Origin: Nonomuraea wenchangensis
GTDB taxonomy: Bacteria; Actinomycetota; Actinomycetes; Streptosporangiales; Streptosporangiaceae
DNA: 64,000 nucleotides
Assembly (NCBI RefSeq): GCF_900111685.1
Contig: NZ_FOHX01000001.1
Location: forward strand, 1 to 64,000
Reading direction: 5' to 3'
The first letter of the stretch is position 1, and the number at the start of each line of letters is the position of its first letter. A program made the translations under genes and the position numbers. The notes under the pieces were generated by a model, which saw nothing but the letters and a program-made list of their open reading frames with translations, was not told the DNA's origin and searched no databases. Positions 9,372 to 19,022 of this stretch are shown here, piece by piece.

Positions 9372-10436
9372 ATGTGCCTGGTGCTCACCGTCGATCTCGC
9401 CCGCGTCTCCTTCGCCCGCTTCGCCGTGCCTGAGGCACCCGGCGAGCAGGCGGGCGACGACGTGTGGACCGGTGAGGAACGCGAGATCGGCTTCCCCGCC
9501 ACCCAGCTCGTGCCCTCGTGGACCGCGCGCACCCCGCCGGGCGCGTGGATCGAGGTCGCGCTCCGCGCCAGGGTCCCGTCGGGGGCCCTGACCAAGTGGT
9601 ACGTGATGGGCCGCTGGTCCGAGCAGGGCGCACCCCGCACGTCGGTCCCCGGCCAGGGGGACGAGGACGGCGACGTGGCGGTGGACACGTTCGTGGCGCG
9701 GCGGCCGGTGACCGCCTACCAGGTGCGGGTCGTCCGGCACGGGCCCGCGCGGGTGACCGGGCTGGGCGTGATGGCCTCGGCCGTGCCGCGCCGGCCGGTC
9801 ACGCCGAGCGCGCCGCTCGCCGCCGAGCCGGTGGAGCTGGCCGTGCCGCGGCACTGGCAGCACGCGCACGCCGGCCACCATCCGCGCTTCGACGGCGGCG
9901 GCGCCAACTGGTGCGGCCCGGCGTCGGTGGCCATGGTGCTCGGCTACTGGGGACGCGGCCCCGGCCAGGACGAACTGGCGTGGGTGGGCGCCGGCGACCC
10001 GGCCCCGTCCGTGGACCACGCGGCCATGGGCGCCTACGACGAGAGCTACCAGGGCACCGGCAACTGGCCGTTCAACGTGGCCTACGCGGGCCGTTACGGG
10101 CTGGCCGGGTTCGTGACGCGGCTGCGCTCGGCGGCGGAGCTGGAGCTGTTCGTCAGGGCCGGGATCCCGGTGGTCACGTCGCAGTCGTTCAAGGCGCACG
10201 AGCTGCCCGGCTCCGGCTACTCCACGAACGGCCACATCCACGTCGTCACCGGCTTCACCGCGGCCGGCGACGTGATCGTGAACGACCCGGCCGTGCCCGA
10301 CGGCGAGGTGCGGCGGGTGTATCCGCGGGCCGCGTTCGAGAACGTGTGGCTGCGGGGCTCGGGCAGCGGCGGCATCGCGTACGTGCTGCACCCGCCCGAG
10401 CAGTCCCTTCCCTACAGTAGTGATGGCAATTGGTGA
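9372..10436 (+). CDS. C39-like cysteine peptidase
   Basis: 354 residues. The C-terminal half is a papain-like C39/C39_2 domain: Cys181 in NWCGPAS, His290 in GHIHVVTGF and a following VNDPAV Asp. The N-terminal 150 residues form a beta-rich region of unknown role. There is no signal peptide or TM helix, so a cytosolic location or unconventional export is possible. It is not next to an ABC exporter or bacteriocin gene, so a role in leader-peptide cleavage is unlikely. Start ATG 9372 lacks a clear ribosome binding site. Its 3' end abuts the S9 peptidase gene. Confidence 0.8.
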   Translation: MCLVLTVDLARVSFARFAVPEAPGEQAGDDVWTGEEREIGFPATQLVPSWTARTPPGAWIEVALRARVPSGALTKWYVMGRWSEQGAPRTSVPGQGDEDGDVAVDTFVARRPVTAYQVRVVRHGPARVTGLGVMASAVPRRPVTPSAPLAAEPVELAVPRHWQHAHAGHHPRFDGGGANWCGPASVAMVLGYWGRGPGQDELAWVGAGDPAPSVDHAAMGAYDESYQGTGNWPFNVAYAGRYGLAGFVTRLRSAAELELFVRAGIPVVTSQSFKAHELPGSGYSTNGHIHVVTGFTAAGDVIVNDPAVPDGEVRRVYPRAAFENVWLRGSGSGGIAYVLHPPEQSLPYSSDGNW

Positions 10437-10440
10437 GTTG

Positions 10441-12303
10441 ATGAGCATTCGACCGATCGACGTGGCCCGTACCGACGGCGGCCCCCAGTGGGTGGAGGCG
10501 GTGGCCACACCCGCCGGCGTCGAGGTGTGGTGGGACGAGCCGCGTCCCCACGAGGGCGGCCGCCGGTGTGTGGTGCGCAGGCTGCCGGACGGCACGCGCA
10601 CGGACGCGCTGCCGCCCGGCTGGAACGCCCGCAACCGGGTGGTCGAGTACGGCGGCCGCTCCTGGCGCCCGCTGCCCGGCGGCGGCCTGGTCTTCACGAA
10701 CTGGGCCGACCAGCGCCTCTACCGCCGCGACGGCGGGGCCGAGCCGGTCCCGCTCACCCCGGAGGGCCCGGCCAGGTACGCCGACCTGTACCTGCCGCCG
10801 GGCCGCGACGAGGTGTGGGCGGTGCGCGAGGTGGACGACGTCCGCGACCTGGTCGCGGTGCCGCTGGCGGGCGGCGAGGTCCGGGTGGTCGCGACGGCCC
10901 AGCACTTCCTCATGAACCCCCGCCTGTCGCCGGACGGCCGGCACGTCTGCTGGATCGGCTGGGACCACCCGAACATGCCCTGGGACGGCACCGAGCTGTG
11001 CGTGGCCCCGCTCGGCGAGGACGGCACGGCGGGCCCGCACCGCGTGGTGGCGGGCGGCCCGAGCGAGTCGGTCGCCCAGGCGGAGTGGCGTGACGGGGCG
11101 AGCCTGTACGCGGTGACCGACCCCACCGGCTGGTGGAACATCCACCTCGTGCCCCTCGACGGCTCCCCCTCGGTCAACCTGACCCCGATGGAGTCGGAGT
11201 TCGGCGCGGCCACGTGGAAGCCGGGCATGTCGTTCTTCGCCGTCGCGGCGGACGGCCGGCTGGCGGCCCTGTACGGCACGGCCGACCGCCGCCGGCTCGG
11301 CGTGCTCGACCCGGGGAGCGGCGAGCTGCGTGAGATCGGCGGGGAGGCGACGTACTGGGTCTCGACCGTGTCGGTGGCGGACGGGCGGGTGGCCGGGGTG
11401 GCGGCGACGCCGTACACGCCGATGGAGGTCGTGCTGCTCGACCTGGACGGCGGCGCGCCCGAGGTGGTGTCGGCGCCGAAGCCGCTGCCGGACCGGGCGC
11501 TGCTGCCCGCCCCGGAGGCGGTGACGGTGGAGGGCGTGCACGCGCACCTCTACCCGCCGTCGGGGGCGCCCGCGGGGCCGGCCCCGTACGTGATCTTCGT
11601 GCACGGCGGGCCCACCGGCCACATGCCGATCGTGCTCGACCTGGAGATCGCCTACTTCACCAGCCGCGGCATCGGCGTCGCCGTCGTCAACTACGGCGGC
11701 TCGACCGGCTACGGCCGCGCCTACCGGGAGCGGCTGCGTCACCAGTGGGGCGTGGTGGACGTGCAGGACTGCGCCAGGGTGGCGCGCGGCCTGGTCGAGC
11801 TGGGCCGCGCCGACGCCGCCAGGCTGGCGATCCGCGGCGGCAGCGCGGGCGGCTGGACGACGGTCGCCGCGCTGGTGCACAGCGACGTGTTCGCGGGCGG
11901 CGTGGCCCAGTACGCGATCACCGACCCGGAGAGCTGGGCGGCCGAGACGCACGACTTCGAGTCCCGCTACCTGGACGGCCTGGTGGGGCCGCTGCCGGAG
12001 ACCCGGGAGCGCTACACCGAGCGTTCGCCGCTGCTCAACGCCGCCCGCGCCTCGGGACCGTGCCTGATGCTGCACGGACTGGAGGACGCCATCGTGGACG
12101 TGAGCCAGGCCGAGCGCTTCACCGCCGAGCTGGACCGGCACGGCAAGGAGTGGGCCCTGCTGACCTTCCCCGGCGAGCAGCACGGCTGGCGCAGGGAGGA
12201 GACCATCGTCGCGGCGCTGGAGGCCGAGCTGGCCTTCTACGGGCTGATCTTCGGCATGGAGACGCCCGAGGTGCCGCCGCTGACCCTGAAGGGACGAGTG
12301 TGA
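10441..12303 (+). CDS. Prolyl-oligopeptidase family (S9) serine peptidase
   Basis: About 620 residues: an N-terminal beta-propeller-like region (1-380) and a C-terminal alpha/beta hydrolase domain with Ser468 in GGSAGG, Asp549 in GLEDAIVD and His581 in EQHGW. This is the S9C (acylaminoacyl-peptidase-like) arrangement, for cleaving short peptides in the cytosol. Several starts are possible: GTG 10420, ATG 10423 or ATG 10441. I chose 10441 because it avoids overlap with the upstream gene. It overlaps the M20 peptidase gene by 4 bases (GTGTGA), so the two are co-translated and probably share peptide catabolism. Confidence 0.85.
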   Translation: MSIRPIDVARTDGGPQWVEAVATPAGVEVWWDEPRPHEGGRRCVVRRLPDGTRTDALPPGWNARNRVVEYGGRSWRPLPGGGLVFTNWADQRLYRRDGGAEPVPLTPEGPARYADLYLPPGRDEVWAVREVDDVRDLVAVPLAGGEVRVVATAQHFLMNPRLSPDGRHVCWIGWDHPNMPWDGTELCVAPLGEDGTAGPHRVVAGGPSESVAQAEWRDGASLYAVTDPTGWWNIHLVPLDGSPSVNLTPMESEFGAATWKPGMSFFAVAADGRLAALYGTADRRRLGVLDPGSGELREIGGEATYWVSTVSVADGRVAGVAATPYTPMEVVLLDLDGGAPEVVSAPKPLPDRALLPAPEAVTVEGVHAHLYPPSGAPAGPAPYVIFVHGGPTGHMPIVLDLEIAYFTSRGIGVAVVNYGGSTGYGRAYRERLRHQWGVVDVQDCARVARGLVELGRADAARLAIRGGSAGGWTTVAALVHSDVFAGGVAQYAITDPESWAAETHDFESRYLDGLVGPLPETRERYTERSPLLNAARASGPCLMLHGLEDAIVDVSQAERFTAELDRHGKEWALLTFPGEQHGWRREETIVAALEAELAFYGLIFGMETPEVPPLTLKGRV

Positions 12304-13574
12304 AGAGCGTCGCCGAGATCTGCTCGGATCTGATCAGGTTCGACACCACCAATCCGGGATCCGGGGAACGCCCGGCGGCCGAGTACACCGCCACCCTGCT
12401 GGCCGACGCCGGCCTGGAGCCGGTCGTGTTCGAGGCGGCGCCGAAGCGGACCACGGTCGTCGCGCGGATCGCCGGCGACTCGCCGGACGCGCTGCTCGTC
12501 CACGGCCACCTGGACGTGGTGCCGGCCGACCCGGCCGAGTGGCGGATGCACCCGTTCTCGGGCGAGATCGTGGACGGCTGCGTGTACGGGCGCGGCGCGG
12601 TCGACATGAAGGGCTCGTGCGCGATGACCCTCGCGGCCGTGCTCGGCATGGCGGCGCGCGGCGAGCGGCCCAGGCGGGACCTGGTGCTCGCGTTCCTCGC
12701 CGACGAGGAGGCGACCGGCGACCACGGCTCGCGGCACGCGGTCACCGAGCACCGGGAGCTGTTCGACGGGGTGAGCGAGGCGATCAGCGAGTCCGGCGGG
12801 TTCAGCGTGGACTCCGGCGGGCACCGGGTGTACCCGATCGCGGTGGGCGAGCGCGGCACCGCCTGGATGAAGCTGACCGCGCACGGCGTGGCCGGGCACG
12901 GCTCACGCCCGCCGGTGGACAACCCGGTCGCCACGCTGGTCCACGCCCTGTCCCGCGTCGCCTCCCACCGCTGGCCGGTACGGCTGACGCCGTCGGTGGC
13001 GGCGCTGCTGAAGGAGCTCGGGGAGATCACCGGCCGGCCCGTGGACCTGGACCGGCTGGACGAGGAGTCGGCCCGGCTCGGCCCGCTCGGCAGCCTGTTC
13101 ATGAGCCAGATCCGCAACTCGGCCAACCCAACCATGCTGGACGCCGGCTACAAGGTGAACGTCGTCCCCTCGACGGCGGAGGCGCACGTGGACGGGCGTT
13201 ACCTGCCGGGGCTGCGCGAGGAGTTCCTGGAGACGATCGACGAGCTGCTCGGGGCGAAGGTCACCCGCGAGTTCGTCAACCTGGAGGACGCGCCGGACGC
13301 GCCGTACCCGTCGGTGTTCTTCGACGAGCTGGCCGGGGCGCTGACGGCGGAGGATCCGCTCGCCCGGCCGGTGCCGTACGTGATGGCGGGCGGGACGGAC
13401 GCCAAGTCGTTCGCCAGGATCGGCATCAAGGGCTACGGCTTCGCGCCGCTCATGCTCCGGCCCGATCTGGACTACTTCGGCATGTTCCACGGCAAGGACG
13501 AGCGGGTGCCGGTGGAGGGGCTGGAGTTCGGCGTCCGCGTCCTCACCCGGCTCCTGACGGGCCGTACGGACTGA
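12300..13574 (+). CDS. M20-family metallopeptidase / deacylase
   Basis: 424 residues. The M20 zinc-dependent fold is shown by HGHLDVVP (metal His and Asp), the bridging DMKG, catalytic DEEATGDHG and a dimerisation-domain His (GHGSRPP). Members hydrolyse dipeptides or N-acyl amino acids. GTG at 12300 overlaps the S9 stop codon, so translation is coupled and a role downstream of the S9 enzyme in peptide breakdown is likely. Cytosolic, with no signal peptide. The exact substrate cannot be read from sequence. Confidence 0.88.
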   Translation: MKSVAEICSDLIRFDTTNPGSGERPAAEYTATLLADAGLEPVVFEAAPKRTTVVARIAGDSPDALLVHGHLDVVPADPAEWRMHPFSGEIVDGCVYGRGAVDMKGSCAMTLAAVLGMAARGERPRRDLVLAFLADEEATGDHGSRHAVTEHRELFDGVSEAISESGGFSVDSGGHRVYPIAVGERGTAWMKLTAHGVAGHGSRPPVDNPVATLVHALSRVASHRWPVRLTPSVAALLKELGEITGRPVDLDRLDEESARLGPLGSLFMSQIRNSANPTMLDAGYKVNVVPSTAEAHVDGRYLPGLREEFLETIDELLGAKVTREFVNLEDAPDAPYPSVFFDELAGALTAEDPLARPVPYVMAGGTDAKSFARIGIKGYGFAPLMLRPDLDYFGMFHGKDERVPVEGLEFGVRVLTRLLTGRTD

Positions 13575-13652
13575 TCGCGAGAGGGTGAGCCCCTAGTGGA
13601 ACAAAGCATTCCGTTCTGATAGAGTGGAGTCACCACGAAAGGGGGCTCACCC

Positions 13653-14252
13653 ATGAGCAGCAACACCAGCGGCTGGGACGTTCTGGACGAGGCGCACGAG
13701 GCGCTCCGCACGGCGGTCGCCGCCGTTCCCGCCGGCGGCTGGGACCTCCCCACGCCCTGCACGGGCTGGAACGTCACGGCCGTCCTGCAGCACGCGGCCG
13801 GCGACCAGCTCGGGTTCGCCTCCGCGCTCACCGGCGAGCCCGGCCCGGACTTCGACCCGTTCTCCCCCTCCGGCAAGCCGGAGCAGGACCCGGCGGCGTT
13901 CCTGGAGGCGGCGCTGACCCGCTCGGCCGCCGCCTGGGCGGGCGTCGACCACGACGCCGCCGAGGTGCCCACCCCGGTGCCGCCGCACAAGATGACGGCC
14001 TGGTCCGGCATGGCCGCGTGCGCGCTCGACGCCGCCGTGCACGCCTGGGACATCGCGGTGGCGGCCGGCGCGCCCTCGCCGCTCACGCCCGCTCTGGCCC
14101 GGCCGCTCATGCGGGTGGCCCGCGAGATCGTCGAGCCGCTGCGCGCGTGGGGCGCGTACGCCGCCGCCCTCGCCCCCGAGCAGGGCGACGACGACGTGGC
14201 CGCGCTGCTGCGCTACCTCGGCCGCGACCCTCAGTGGCAGCCGGCCGCCTAG
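13653..14252 (+). CDS. TIGR03086-family metal-binding protein (DinB-like)
   Basis: 199 residues. The N-terminal motif WDLPTPCTGWNV and a later HAWDIAV are hallmarks of the mycothiol-dependent maleylpyruvate isomerase N / TIGR03086 group of DinB-fold proteins, which bind a metal through histidines. Many act in mycothiol-dependent detoxification or transfer reactions, but this one has no pathway neighbours. AAGGGGG sits 7 bases before ATG 13653, and TAGAGT at 13620-13625 could be the -10 box. Convergent with the DUF427 gene. Confidence 0.85.
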   Translation: MSSNTSGWDVLDEAHEALRTAVAAVPAGGWDLPTPCTGWNVTAVLQHAAGDQLGFASALTGEPGPDFDPFSPSGKPEQDPAAFLEAALTRSAAAWAGVDHDAAEVPTPVPPHKMTAWSGMAACALDAAVHAWDIAVAAGAPSPLTPALARPLMRVAREIVEPLRAWGAYAAALAPEQGDDDVAALLRYLGRDPQWQPAA

Positions 14253-14992
14253 GAGAACTTCGTCCTCGGCCGCTCCTGGAGCTCGCCGTCCACGTAGATG
14301 TCGAGCTTCTCGTTGTAGAACGCGACCAGCCCGGCGATCCGCTCGCTCTCCGGCAGCGGCGTCCGATAGGACCAGGCCAGGTCCTCCTGTCCGTTGACCG
14401 ACCAGTATTCCGCCGTCCCCTTGTAGGGGCAGTGGGTCACCGTGTCGGTGCGCTCCAGCAGATTGAGCCGGACGTCGGTCTTCGGCAGGTAGTAGCGGGC
14501 GGGCAGCCCGGTCTCGAACAGGACGCGGGCGCCGCGCGAGTCGGCCACGGTCACGCCGTCCACCTCCACCCGTACGTGGCGGGAGGTGGGCAGGATGTCG
14601 ACCCGCGTGTACGGGTCGCGCGGGTGGACGTAGACCTCCTCGTCCTCCTCGAACCAGGCGTCCATCGCGTCCCACTCGAACCTGACGTGCCCGCGGATCT
14701 CCTCCAGCGGCGAGTCCGGGTAGGTCAGCGCCGCGTCGGGCGCCTCGGCGGCACCGCTCGTCACGGTGTGCACGACGCCCTCGCCACGCGACGGCGAGTG
14801 CGTGGTGGCGCCGGTCGCCTTCAGCGCCGACTCCTCGACATCGGCGAGCGGGAAGTAGTAGGTCGGATAGTACGGGACCTCCCACACGAGGAGGGCGGCG
14901 GTGGTGTCGGCCACCGCCCGGCCGCCCAGGTAGGCCCTGACACGCTTGGCCGTGCGCTCGACGCGCACCCGGCCGCGAGCTGCGGTATCCAT
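14249..14992 (-). CDS. Tandem DUF427 protein
   Basis: 247 residues with two DUF427 units: residues about 5-110 (VRVERTAKRVRAYLGG, then YPTYYFP) and about 135-230 (RHVRVEVDGVTVADS, then ARYYLPKTDV and HCPYKGTAEYWSV). The second repeat keeps the full family signature; the first is more divergent. The biochemical role of DUF427 is unknown. ATG 14992 is the start; the larger frame upstream is not coding-like. The 3' end overlaps the convergent TIGR03086 gene by 4 bases. Confidence 0.85.
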   Translation of the reverse strand: MDTAARGRVRVERTAKRVRAYLGGRAVADTTAALLVWEVPYYPTYYFPLADVEESALKATGATTHSPSRGEGVVHTVTSGAAEAPDAALTYPDSPLEEIRGHVRFEWDAMDAWFEEDEEVYVHPRDPYTRVDILPTSRHVRVEVDGVTVADSRGARVLFETGLPARYYLPKTDVRLNLLERTDTVTHCPYKGTAEYWSVNGQEDLAWSYRTPLPESERIAGLVAFYNEKLDIYVDGELQERPRTKFS

Positions 14993-15033
14993 GAACGCGG
15001 CAACCCCGCCGCGGGCCCGCCTATTCCGGCGGC

Positions 15034-15618
15034 TCAGAGCCCGAAGACGGTCAGGGTGGCCCAGGTCGTCAGCGCGCCGACCGCCGCGCCCGCCGCCACC
15101 TGCGGCCACGTGTGGTGCGTCAGCCGCACCCGCGCCCAGCAGATCAGCGCCACCACCGCCGCTCCGGCGAGCAGCGTCGGCGCGGACGGCAGCACGTACG
15201 CCAGCACGACGACCGTCCCCGCCGACACGGCGGCGTGGAAGGAGATCTTCCACCGCAGCGTGATCGGCACGGTCACCGCCAGCGCCACCAGCATCGCGGT
15301 CACGGTGGCCACGAGCAGCAGAGGCGCGCCCAGCAGCACGAGCAGCAGCAGCGCCACGAGCACCGCCGCCACGGCCGCCATGAGGGGCCCGGCCCGGCGC
15401 GCCCGGTCCACGATGTGGTGGGAGTCGAGCCGCCCCGACCGCACCCCGGCCGCGATCACCGCCGCCGGCACGCCGCCGCACAGCGCCGAGGCCACCAGGC
15501 CCCACGCGGCCCCGCCCCAGCCCTGCGCGATGAGCCCGACGAGCGGCGGCATGAGGATCACCAGCACCTGCGGCGCCAGCAGGTCCGTCACCCGTTTCGC
15601 CAGTGAGTCGGCCGTCAT
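15034..15618 (-). CDS. PAP2-superfamily-like membrane protein
   Basis: 194 residues, almost all hydrophobic, with five to six predicted TM helices. KISFHAAVSAG and the later RVRLTHHTWPQV resemble the last two PAP2 phosphatase motifs (S/F-H and R-x-x-x-x-H), while the usual first motif (K-x6-R-P) is not evident. It may be a lipid phosphatase relative or a divergent, possibly inactive member. Start ATG 15618 is the first Met of the frame. It is monocistronic between two other minus-strand genes. Confidence 0.6.
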   Translation of the reverse strand: MTADSLAKRVTDLLAPQVLVILMPPLVGLIAQGWGGAAWGLVASALCGGVPAAVIAAGVRSGRLDSHHIVDRARRAGPLMAAVAAVLVALLLLVLLGAPLLLVATVTAMLVALAVTVPITLRWKISFHAAVSAGTVVVLAYVLPSAPTLLAGAAVVALICWARVRLTHHTWPQVAAGAAVGALTTWATLTVFGL

Positions 15619-15693
15619 GTCAGGAAAGGTTACGCGATCATGGGCCGCGGCCCGATCACGCCGGTTCGCCGCGTGTCCGCGCCGGGAGCAGCC

Positions 15694-16557
15694 TCAGAAG
15701 AGGGTCAGGGGCTCGTCCTCGGCGGGCAGCGGCATCGGCTCGGGCAGCGGCTCCAGCTCGGGCAGGCGGGCACGCACCTCGTCGTGGAAGCGCCGGGCGA
15801 GCTCCAGGGCGTCGGCGTTGTCGGGGGTGTGGACGAACACGGTCGGCGAGCGGCCCTCGCGCAGCCACTCCGCGACGGTGTCCAGCCACGGCCGCCAGCC
15901 CTCCACCGTGCGCTCGGTGGCGTCGCGGCCGAGATAGCGGACGATCGGATGGCCGGTGAGCGCGCGGGTCCTGCGCGGCAGGCGGGGCTTCTTGGTCCAC
16001 GCGTCGCGCTCGGCGTCGCTGGCCGGCGGCGCGGCGAACATCGTGGTCGTGTCGAACGGCACCCACTCGGCCCCCGCCGCGTCCAGCACCCGTTCCAGGG
16101 CCCGCTCGGCGCGGGCGTCGGCGAAGAACGCCGGGTGCCGCACCTCGACGGCGCACCGGTGCGAGCGCGGCATCCGGCGCAGGAAAGCCGCCAGCGCACC
16201 CAGGTCGCCGGGCCCGAACGAGCCGGGCAACTGCACCCAGAGCGCGTGCGTACGCGACTCGATCGGCTCCATCGTCTCCAGGAACGCCCGTACCGGCTCG
16301 TCGGCGTCCACCAGCCGCCGCTCGTGCGTGACCGGTTTGGGGAACTTCACCACGAACCGGAAGTCCGGCGGCGTCTGCCGCGCCCACGACTCCACGGTGT
16401 CGCGGGACGGGGTGGCGTAGAAGGTCGTGTTGCCCTCCACCGCGTTGCACCAGGTCGCGTACGCGCCCAGCCGCTCCCCCGCCGGCAGGTGGGGCGGCAG
16501 GAACCGCCCCGGCCACTTCGCGTGCGTCCACATCGCGCATCCCACATGAAGCCGCAT
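15694..16557 (-). CDS. DUF72 (YecE-like) protein, first copy
   Basis: 287 residues. A DUF72 TIM-barrel-like protein: LHVGCAMW at the N-terminus, AVEGNTTFYA and a later VEVRHPAFF are family hallmarks. Function is unknown. ATG 16557 is preceded by TACGGT exactly 7 bases upstream (plus 16565-16570, reverse strand), consistent with leaderless transcription, so I prefer it over the longer frame. It is divergent from NAD kinase, 44 bases apart. A second, different DUF72 gene lies at 19023. Confidence 0.88.
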   Translation of the reverse strand: MRLHVGCAMWTHAKWPGRFLPPHLPAGERLGAYATWCNAVEGNTTFYATPSRDTVESWARQTPPDFRFVVKFPKPVTHERRLVDADEPVRAFLETMEPIESRTHALWVQLPGSFGPGDLGALAAFLRRMPRSHRCAVEVRHPAFFADARAERALERVLDAAGAEWVPFDTTTMFAAPPASDAERDAWTKKPRLPRRTRALTGHPIVRYLGRDATERTVEGWRPWLDTVAEWLREGRSPTVFVHTPDNADALELARRFHDEVRARLPELEPLPEPMPLPAEDEPLTLF

Positions 16558-16601
16558 GCCCTCGACCGTAGCGGAGGAGGGGCACCGCATAGTCTGGGCC
16601 T

Positions 16602-17459
16602 ATGGGCATGGTCGGGACGGTCGGGCTGGTGTTGCATCCGGAGCGCGACTCGAAGAAGGCGATCGACACCATCCTGCGCTGGGCGGGGGCCAAGGACGCC
16701 ACGGTGCTCGGCCTGCCGGAGGAGGTCGGGCGGATCGACTGCAGCGCCGTCGCGGTGGACGCCGACGCGCTGGTCGAGCGGTCCGACCTGCTGGTGGGGC
16801 TCGGCGGCGACGGGACGATGCTGCGCACCATGCGGCTGCTGGCCGGGCGGCCGACGCCCATCCTGGGGGTCAACCTCGGGCGGCTCGGGTTCCTCGCGGA
16901 GATCGACGTCGACGAGCTGGCGGACACCCTGTCGGCCATCGACGGGCACCGCTACACGGTCGAGCCGCGGATGGCGATCCGGAGCCGGGTGGGCGACACG
17001 CACGTGACCGCCTTCAACGACATCGCGCTCGTCCGCATCCCCGGCGAAGGGCTCGCGGGCGTGGCCGTCACCCTGTTGGGCAGCGACTTCGTCCGGTTCT
17101 CCGCCGACGCGGTGATCGTGGCGACCACCACCGGGTCCACCGCCTACAGCTTCTCGGCGGGCGGGCCGATCGTCTCGCCGCGGGTGGAGGCGGTGCTGGT
17201 GGTGCCCGCGGCGGCGCACTCGTCGTTCAACCGGGCGCTGGTGCTGCCCGCGGACGAGGAGGTGACGCTGGAGGTGCTGCCCTCCAGTGGACGGCTCGCG
17301 GTCGAGGTGGACGGCGCGGTCGTCGGCCACCTGTGCCCCGGCGACTCCGTCACGGTCAGCGCGTGGCCCGGGGCCGCCAAGGTGGTGCGGGTCGGCACCA
17401 CCTTCTACGAACGGGCCCGGCGCAAGCTGCGGGTGGACGGCAGCGCCGAGGCGTACTGA
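16602..17459 (+). CDS. NAD kinase
   Basis: 285 residues. ATP-NAD kinase fold with GLGGDGTML (catalytic Asp70 in the GGDGT motif), the NAD-binding FNDIAL and the glycine-rich TTTGSTAYSFSAGG. It phosphorylates NAD to NADP in the cytosol. TAGTCT ends 6 bases before ATG 16602, a leaderless-type promoter within the short divergent region shared with DUF72. Actinomycetes usually carry another nadK next to recN/tlyA, so this may be a paralogue; I therefore give no gene symbol. Confidence 0.9.
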   Translation: MGMVGTVGLVLHPERDSKKAIDTILRWAGAKDATVLGLPEEVGRIDCSAVAVDADALVERSDLLVGLGGDGTMLRTMRLLAGRPTPILGVNLGRLGFLAEIDVDELADTLSAIDGHRYTVEPRMAIRSRVGDTHVTAFNDIALVRIPGEGLAGVAVTLLGSDFVRFSADAVIVATTTGSTAYSFSAGGPIVSPRVEAVLVVPAAAHSSFNRALVLPADEEVTLEVLPSSGRLAVEVDGAVVGHLCPGDSVTVSAWPGAAKVVRVGTTFYERARRKLRVDGSAEAY

Positions 17460-17477
17460 CCGGGCGCCTCGCGTCGG

Positions 17478-18950
17478 TCAGGCGCGGCGGCGGTGGCGGG
17501 ACGCGCGGCGTTCGGCGGGCGGCTGGCCGTGGACGTCGCTCGCGCCGGACGACGGGTAGGCCGGGTGCGGGTCGGGGCGCAGCGCGGACGGGCCGCCGGG
17601 GCGCTGCGGGGACGGGGTGAAGAAGCCGCCCTCCGGCACCGGCGACTCGCGGCGCTCGGCCTCGCCCGGCGCGGCCACGTGCCCGTCGCCGCCCACCCGG
17701 CTGAAGAAGTCCTCGTCGTCGTCGGCGTCGTCCCGCCGGCTGAAGAAGTCGCCGGGCTCGTCGTCGGCCGGCCCGGCCTGCTCGGGCGCGGAGCCGGCGC
17801 GGCGGGCGGCGGCGAAGGCGGCCAGCGCCGTCGTGACGGGCACGGCGGAGATGAGGCCGAGCGTGCCCGCGATGCTGCGGACGATCTCCTGGGCGACCAC
17901 CGGCGTCGTCAGCACCTCGCCCAGCGGCTGGGAGCCGATGCTGAACAGCAGCAGCAGCGGCAGCGACGCCCCCGCGTACGCCAGGATGATCGTGTTGATG
18001 ACCGACGCGATGTGCGCCCGCCCCACCCGGGCGGCGGCCCGGTAGAGGCGTACGAAGCCGTAGGAGGGGTTGGCCTGGGCCAGCTCGGTCACCGTGACCG
18101 CCTGGGTGACGGTGACGTCGTCGAGCACGCCGAGCGCGCCGATGATGATCCCGGCCAGCAGCAGGCCCCGCGTGTCGATGGGCAGGCTCATGCCGACGGT
18201 GACGGCGACGTCGTCGGTGGCGCCGTTGAGCTGGGCGAGGCCCAGCGCCGCGGACGACAGCCCGGCGGTGAGCGCCAGCGCGGCGAGCGTGCCGAGCACG
18301 GCCGTCGTGGTGGACGGCGAGAAGCCGTGCGTCAGATAGAGCACGGTCAGCATGATCGCCGCCGCGCCGACGACGGCGACCAGGATGGGCGGCTTGCCCT
18401 CGATGATGCCGGGGATGACGAACGTCAGCAGCAGCACGAACGTCACCGCCAGCCCCGCCAGCGCGGTCACCCCGCGCCAGCGGCCGAAGGCGATCACCGC
18501 CAGCGCGAACGCCAGCCCGAACAGCAGCAGCGGCGTGCCCCGGTCGTGGTCGGAGAGCTGGTAGCCGCCGTCGGGGGCGCGCAGCAGGATCACCGCGTCG
18601 CCCGCGGCGAAGCGCTGCGCCCCCGGCCCGCTGGGCAGACGGAGCTCGACGTCCTTGCCCGTGTCGGGCCCGTCGCCGACCTTGACGGTGGCCTTGCCGC
18701 ACGTGGCGGGGTCGGGCCGGGGAGCTCCTTCGCTCACGGCCGCGCAGGGCGTGAGCGTGACGGCGGTGACGGTGCCGCCGAGTCTCTGACTGCCGGTCTC
18801 CGCCGGGGCCGCGGCCTGGCCGCCGTCCGGCCACAGCCAGATCAGCGCCGCCAGCGTGACGATCGCCAGCGGCACCAGAACCGCCAGCCCGGCCATGAGC
18901 GTGCGCCGCGACAGGGGCGCGGCCGGGCCGTGAGCGTGATTGGCGCCCAT
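17478..18950 (-). CDS. YibE/F-family membrane protein
   Basis: 490 residues. One N-terminal TM helix (about 15-40), a soluble extracytoplasmic segment to about 140 with two Cys, then seven TM helices to about 395 containing LDDVTVTQAVTVTEL, the YibE/F signature region. A C-terminal Asp/Ser/Pro-rich cytosolic tail (FFSRRDDADDDEDFF) is disordered. Role unknown; export or envelope functions have been suggested for the family. ATG 18950 has GGAGG 13 bases upstream, rather far. Confidence 0.85.
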   Translation of the reverse strand: MGANHAHGPAAPLSRRTLMAGLAVLVPLAIVTLAALIWLWPDGGQAAAPAETGSQRLGGTVTAVTLTPCAAVSEGAPRPDPATCGKATVKVGDGPDTGKDVELRLPSGPGAQRFAAGDAVILLRAPDGGYQLSDHDRGTPLLLFGLAFALAVIAFGRWRGVTALAGLAVTFVLLLTFVIPGIIEGKPPILVAVVGAAAIMLTVLYLTHGFSPSTTTAVLGTLAALALTAGLSSAALGLAQLNGATDDVAVTVGMSLPIDTRGLLLAGIIIGALGVLDDVTVTQAVTVTELAQANPSYGFVRLYRAAARVGRAHIASVINTIILAYAGASLPLLLLFSIGSQPLGEVLTTPVVAQEIVRSIAGTLGLISAVPVTTALAAFAAARRAGSAPEQAGPADDEPGDFFSRRDDADDDEDFFSRVGGDGHVAAPGEAERRESPVPEGGFFTPSPQRPGGPSALRPDPHPAYPSSGASDVHGQPPAERRASRHRRRA

Positions 18951-19022
18951 CGCGTGTTGGTCCTCCTCGCCTGACGAATAGTGACAGTAGTGCACGGCGG
19001 CGGTCAGGGTAGGCGTAAAGCC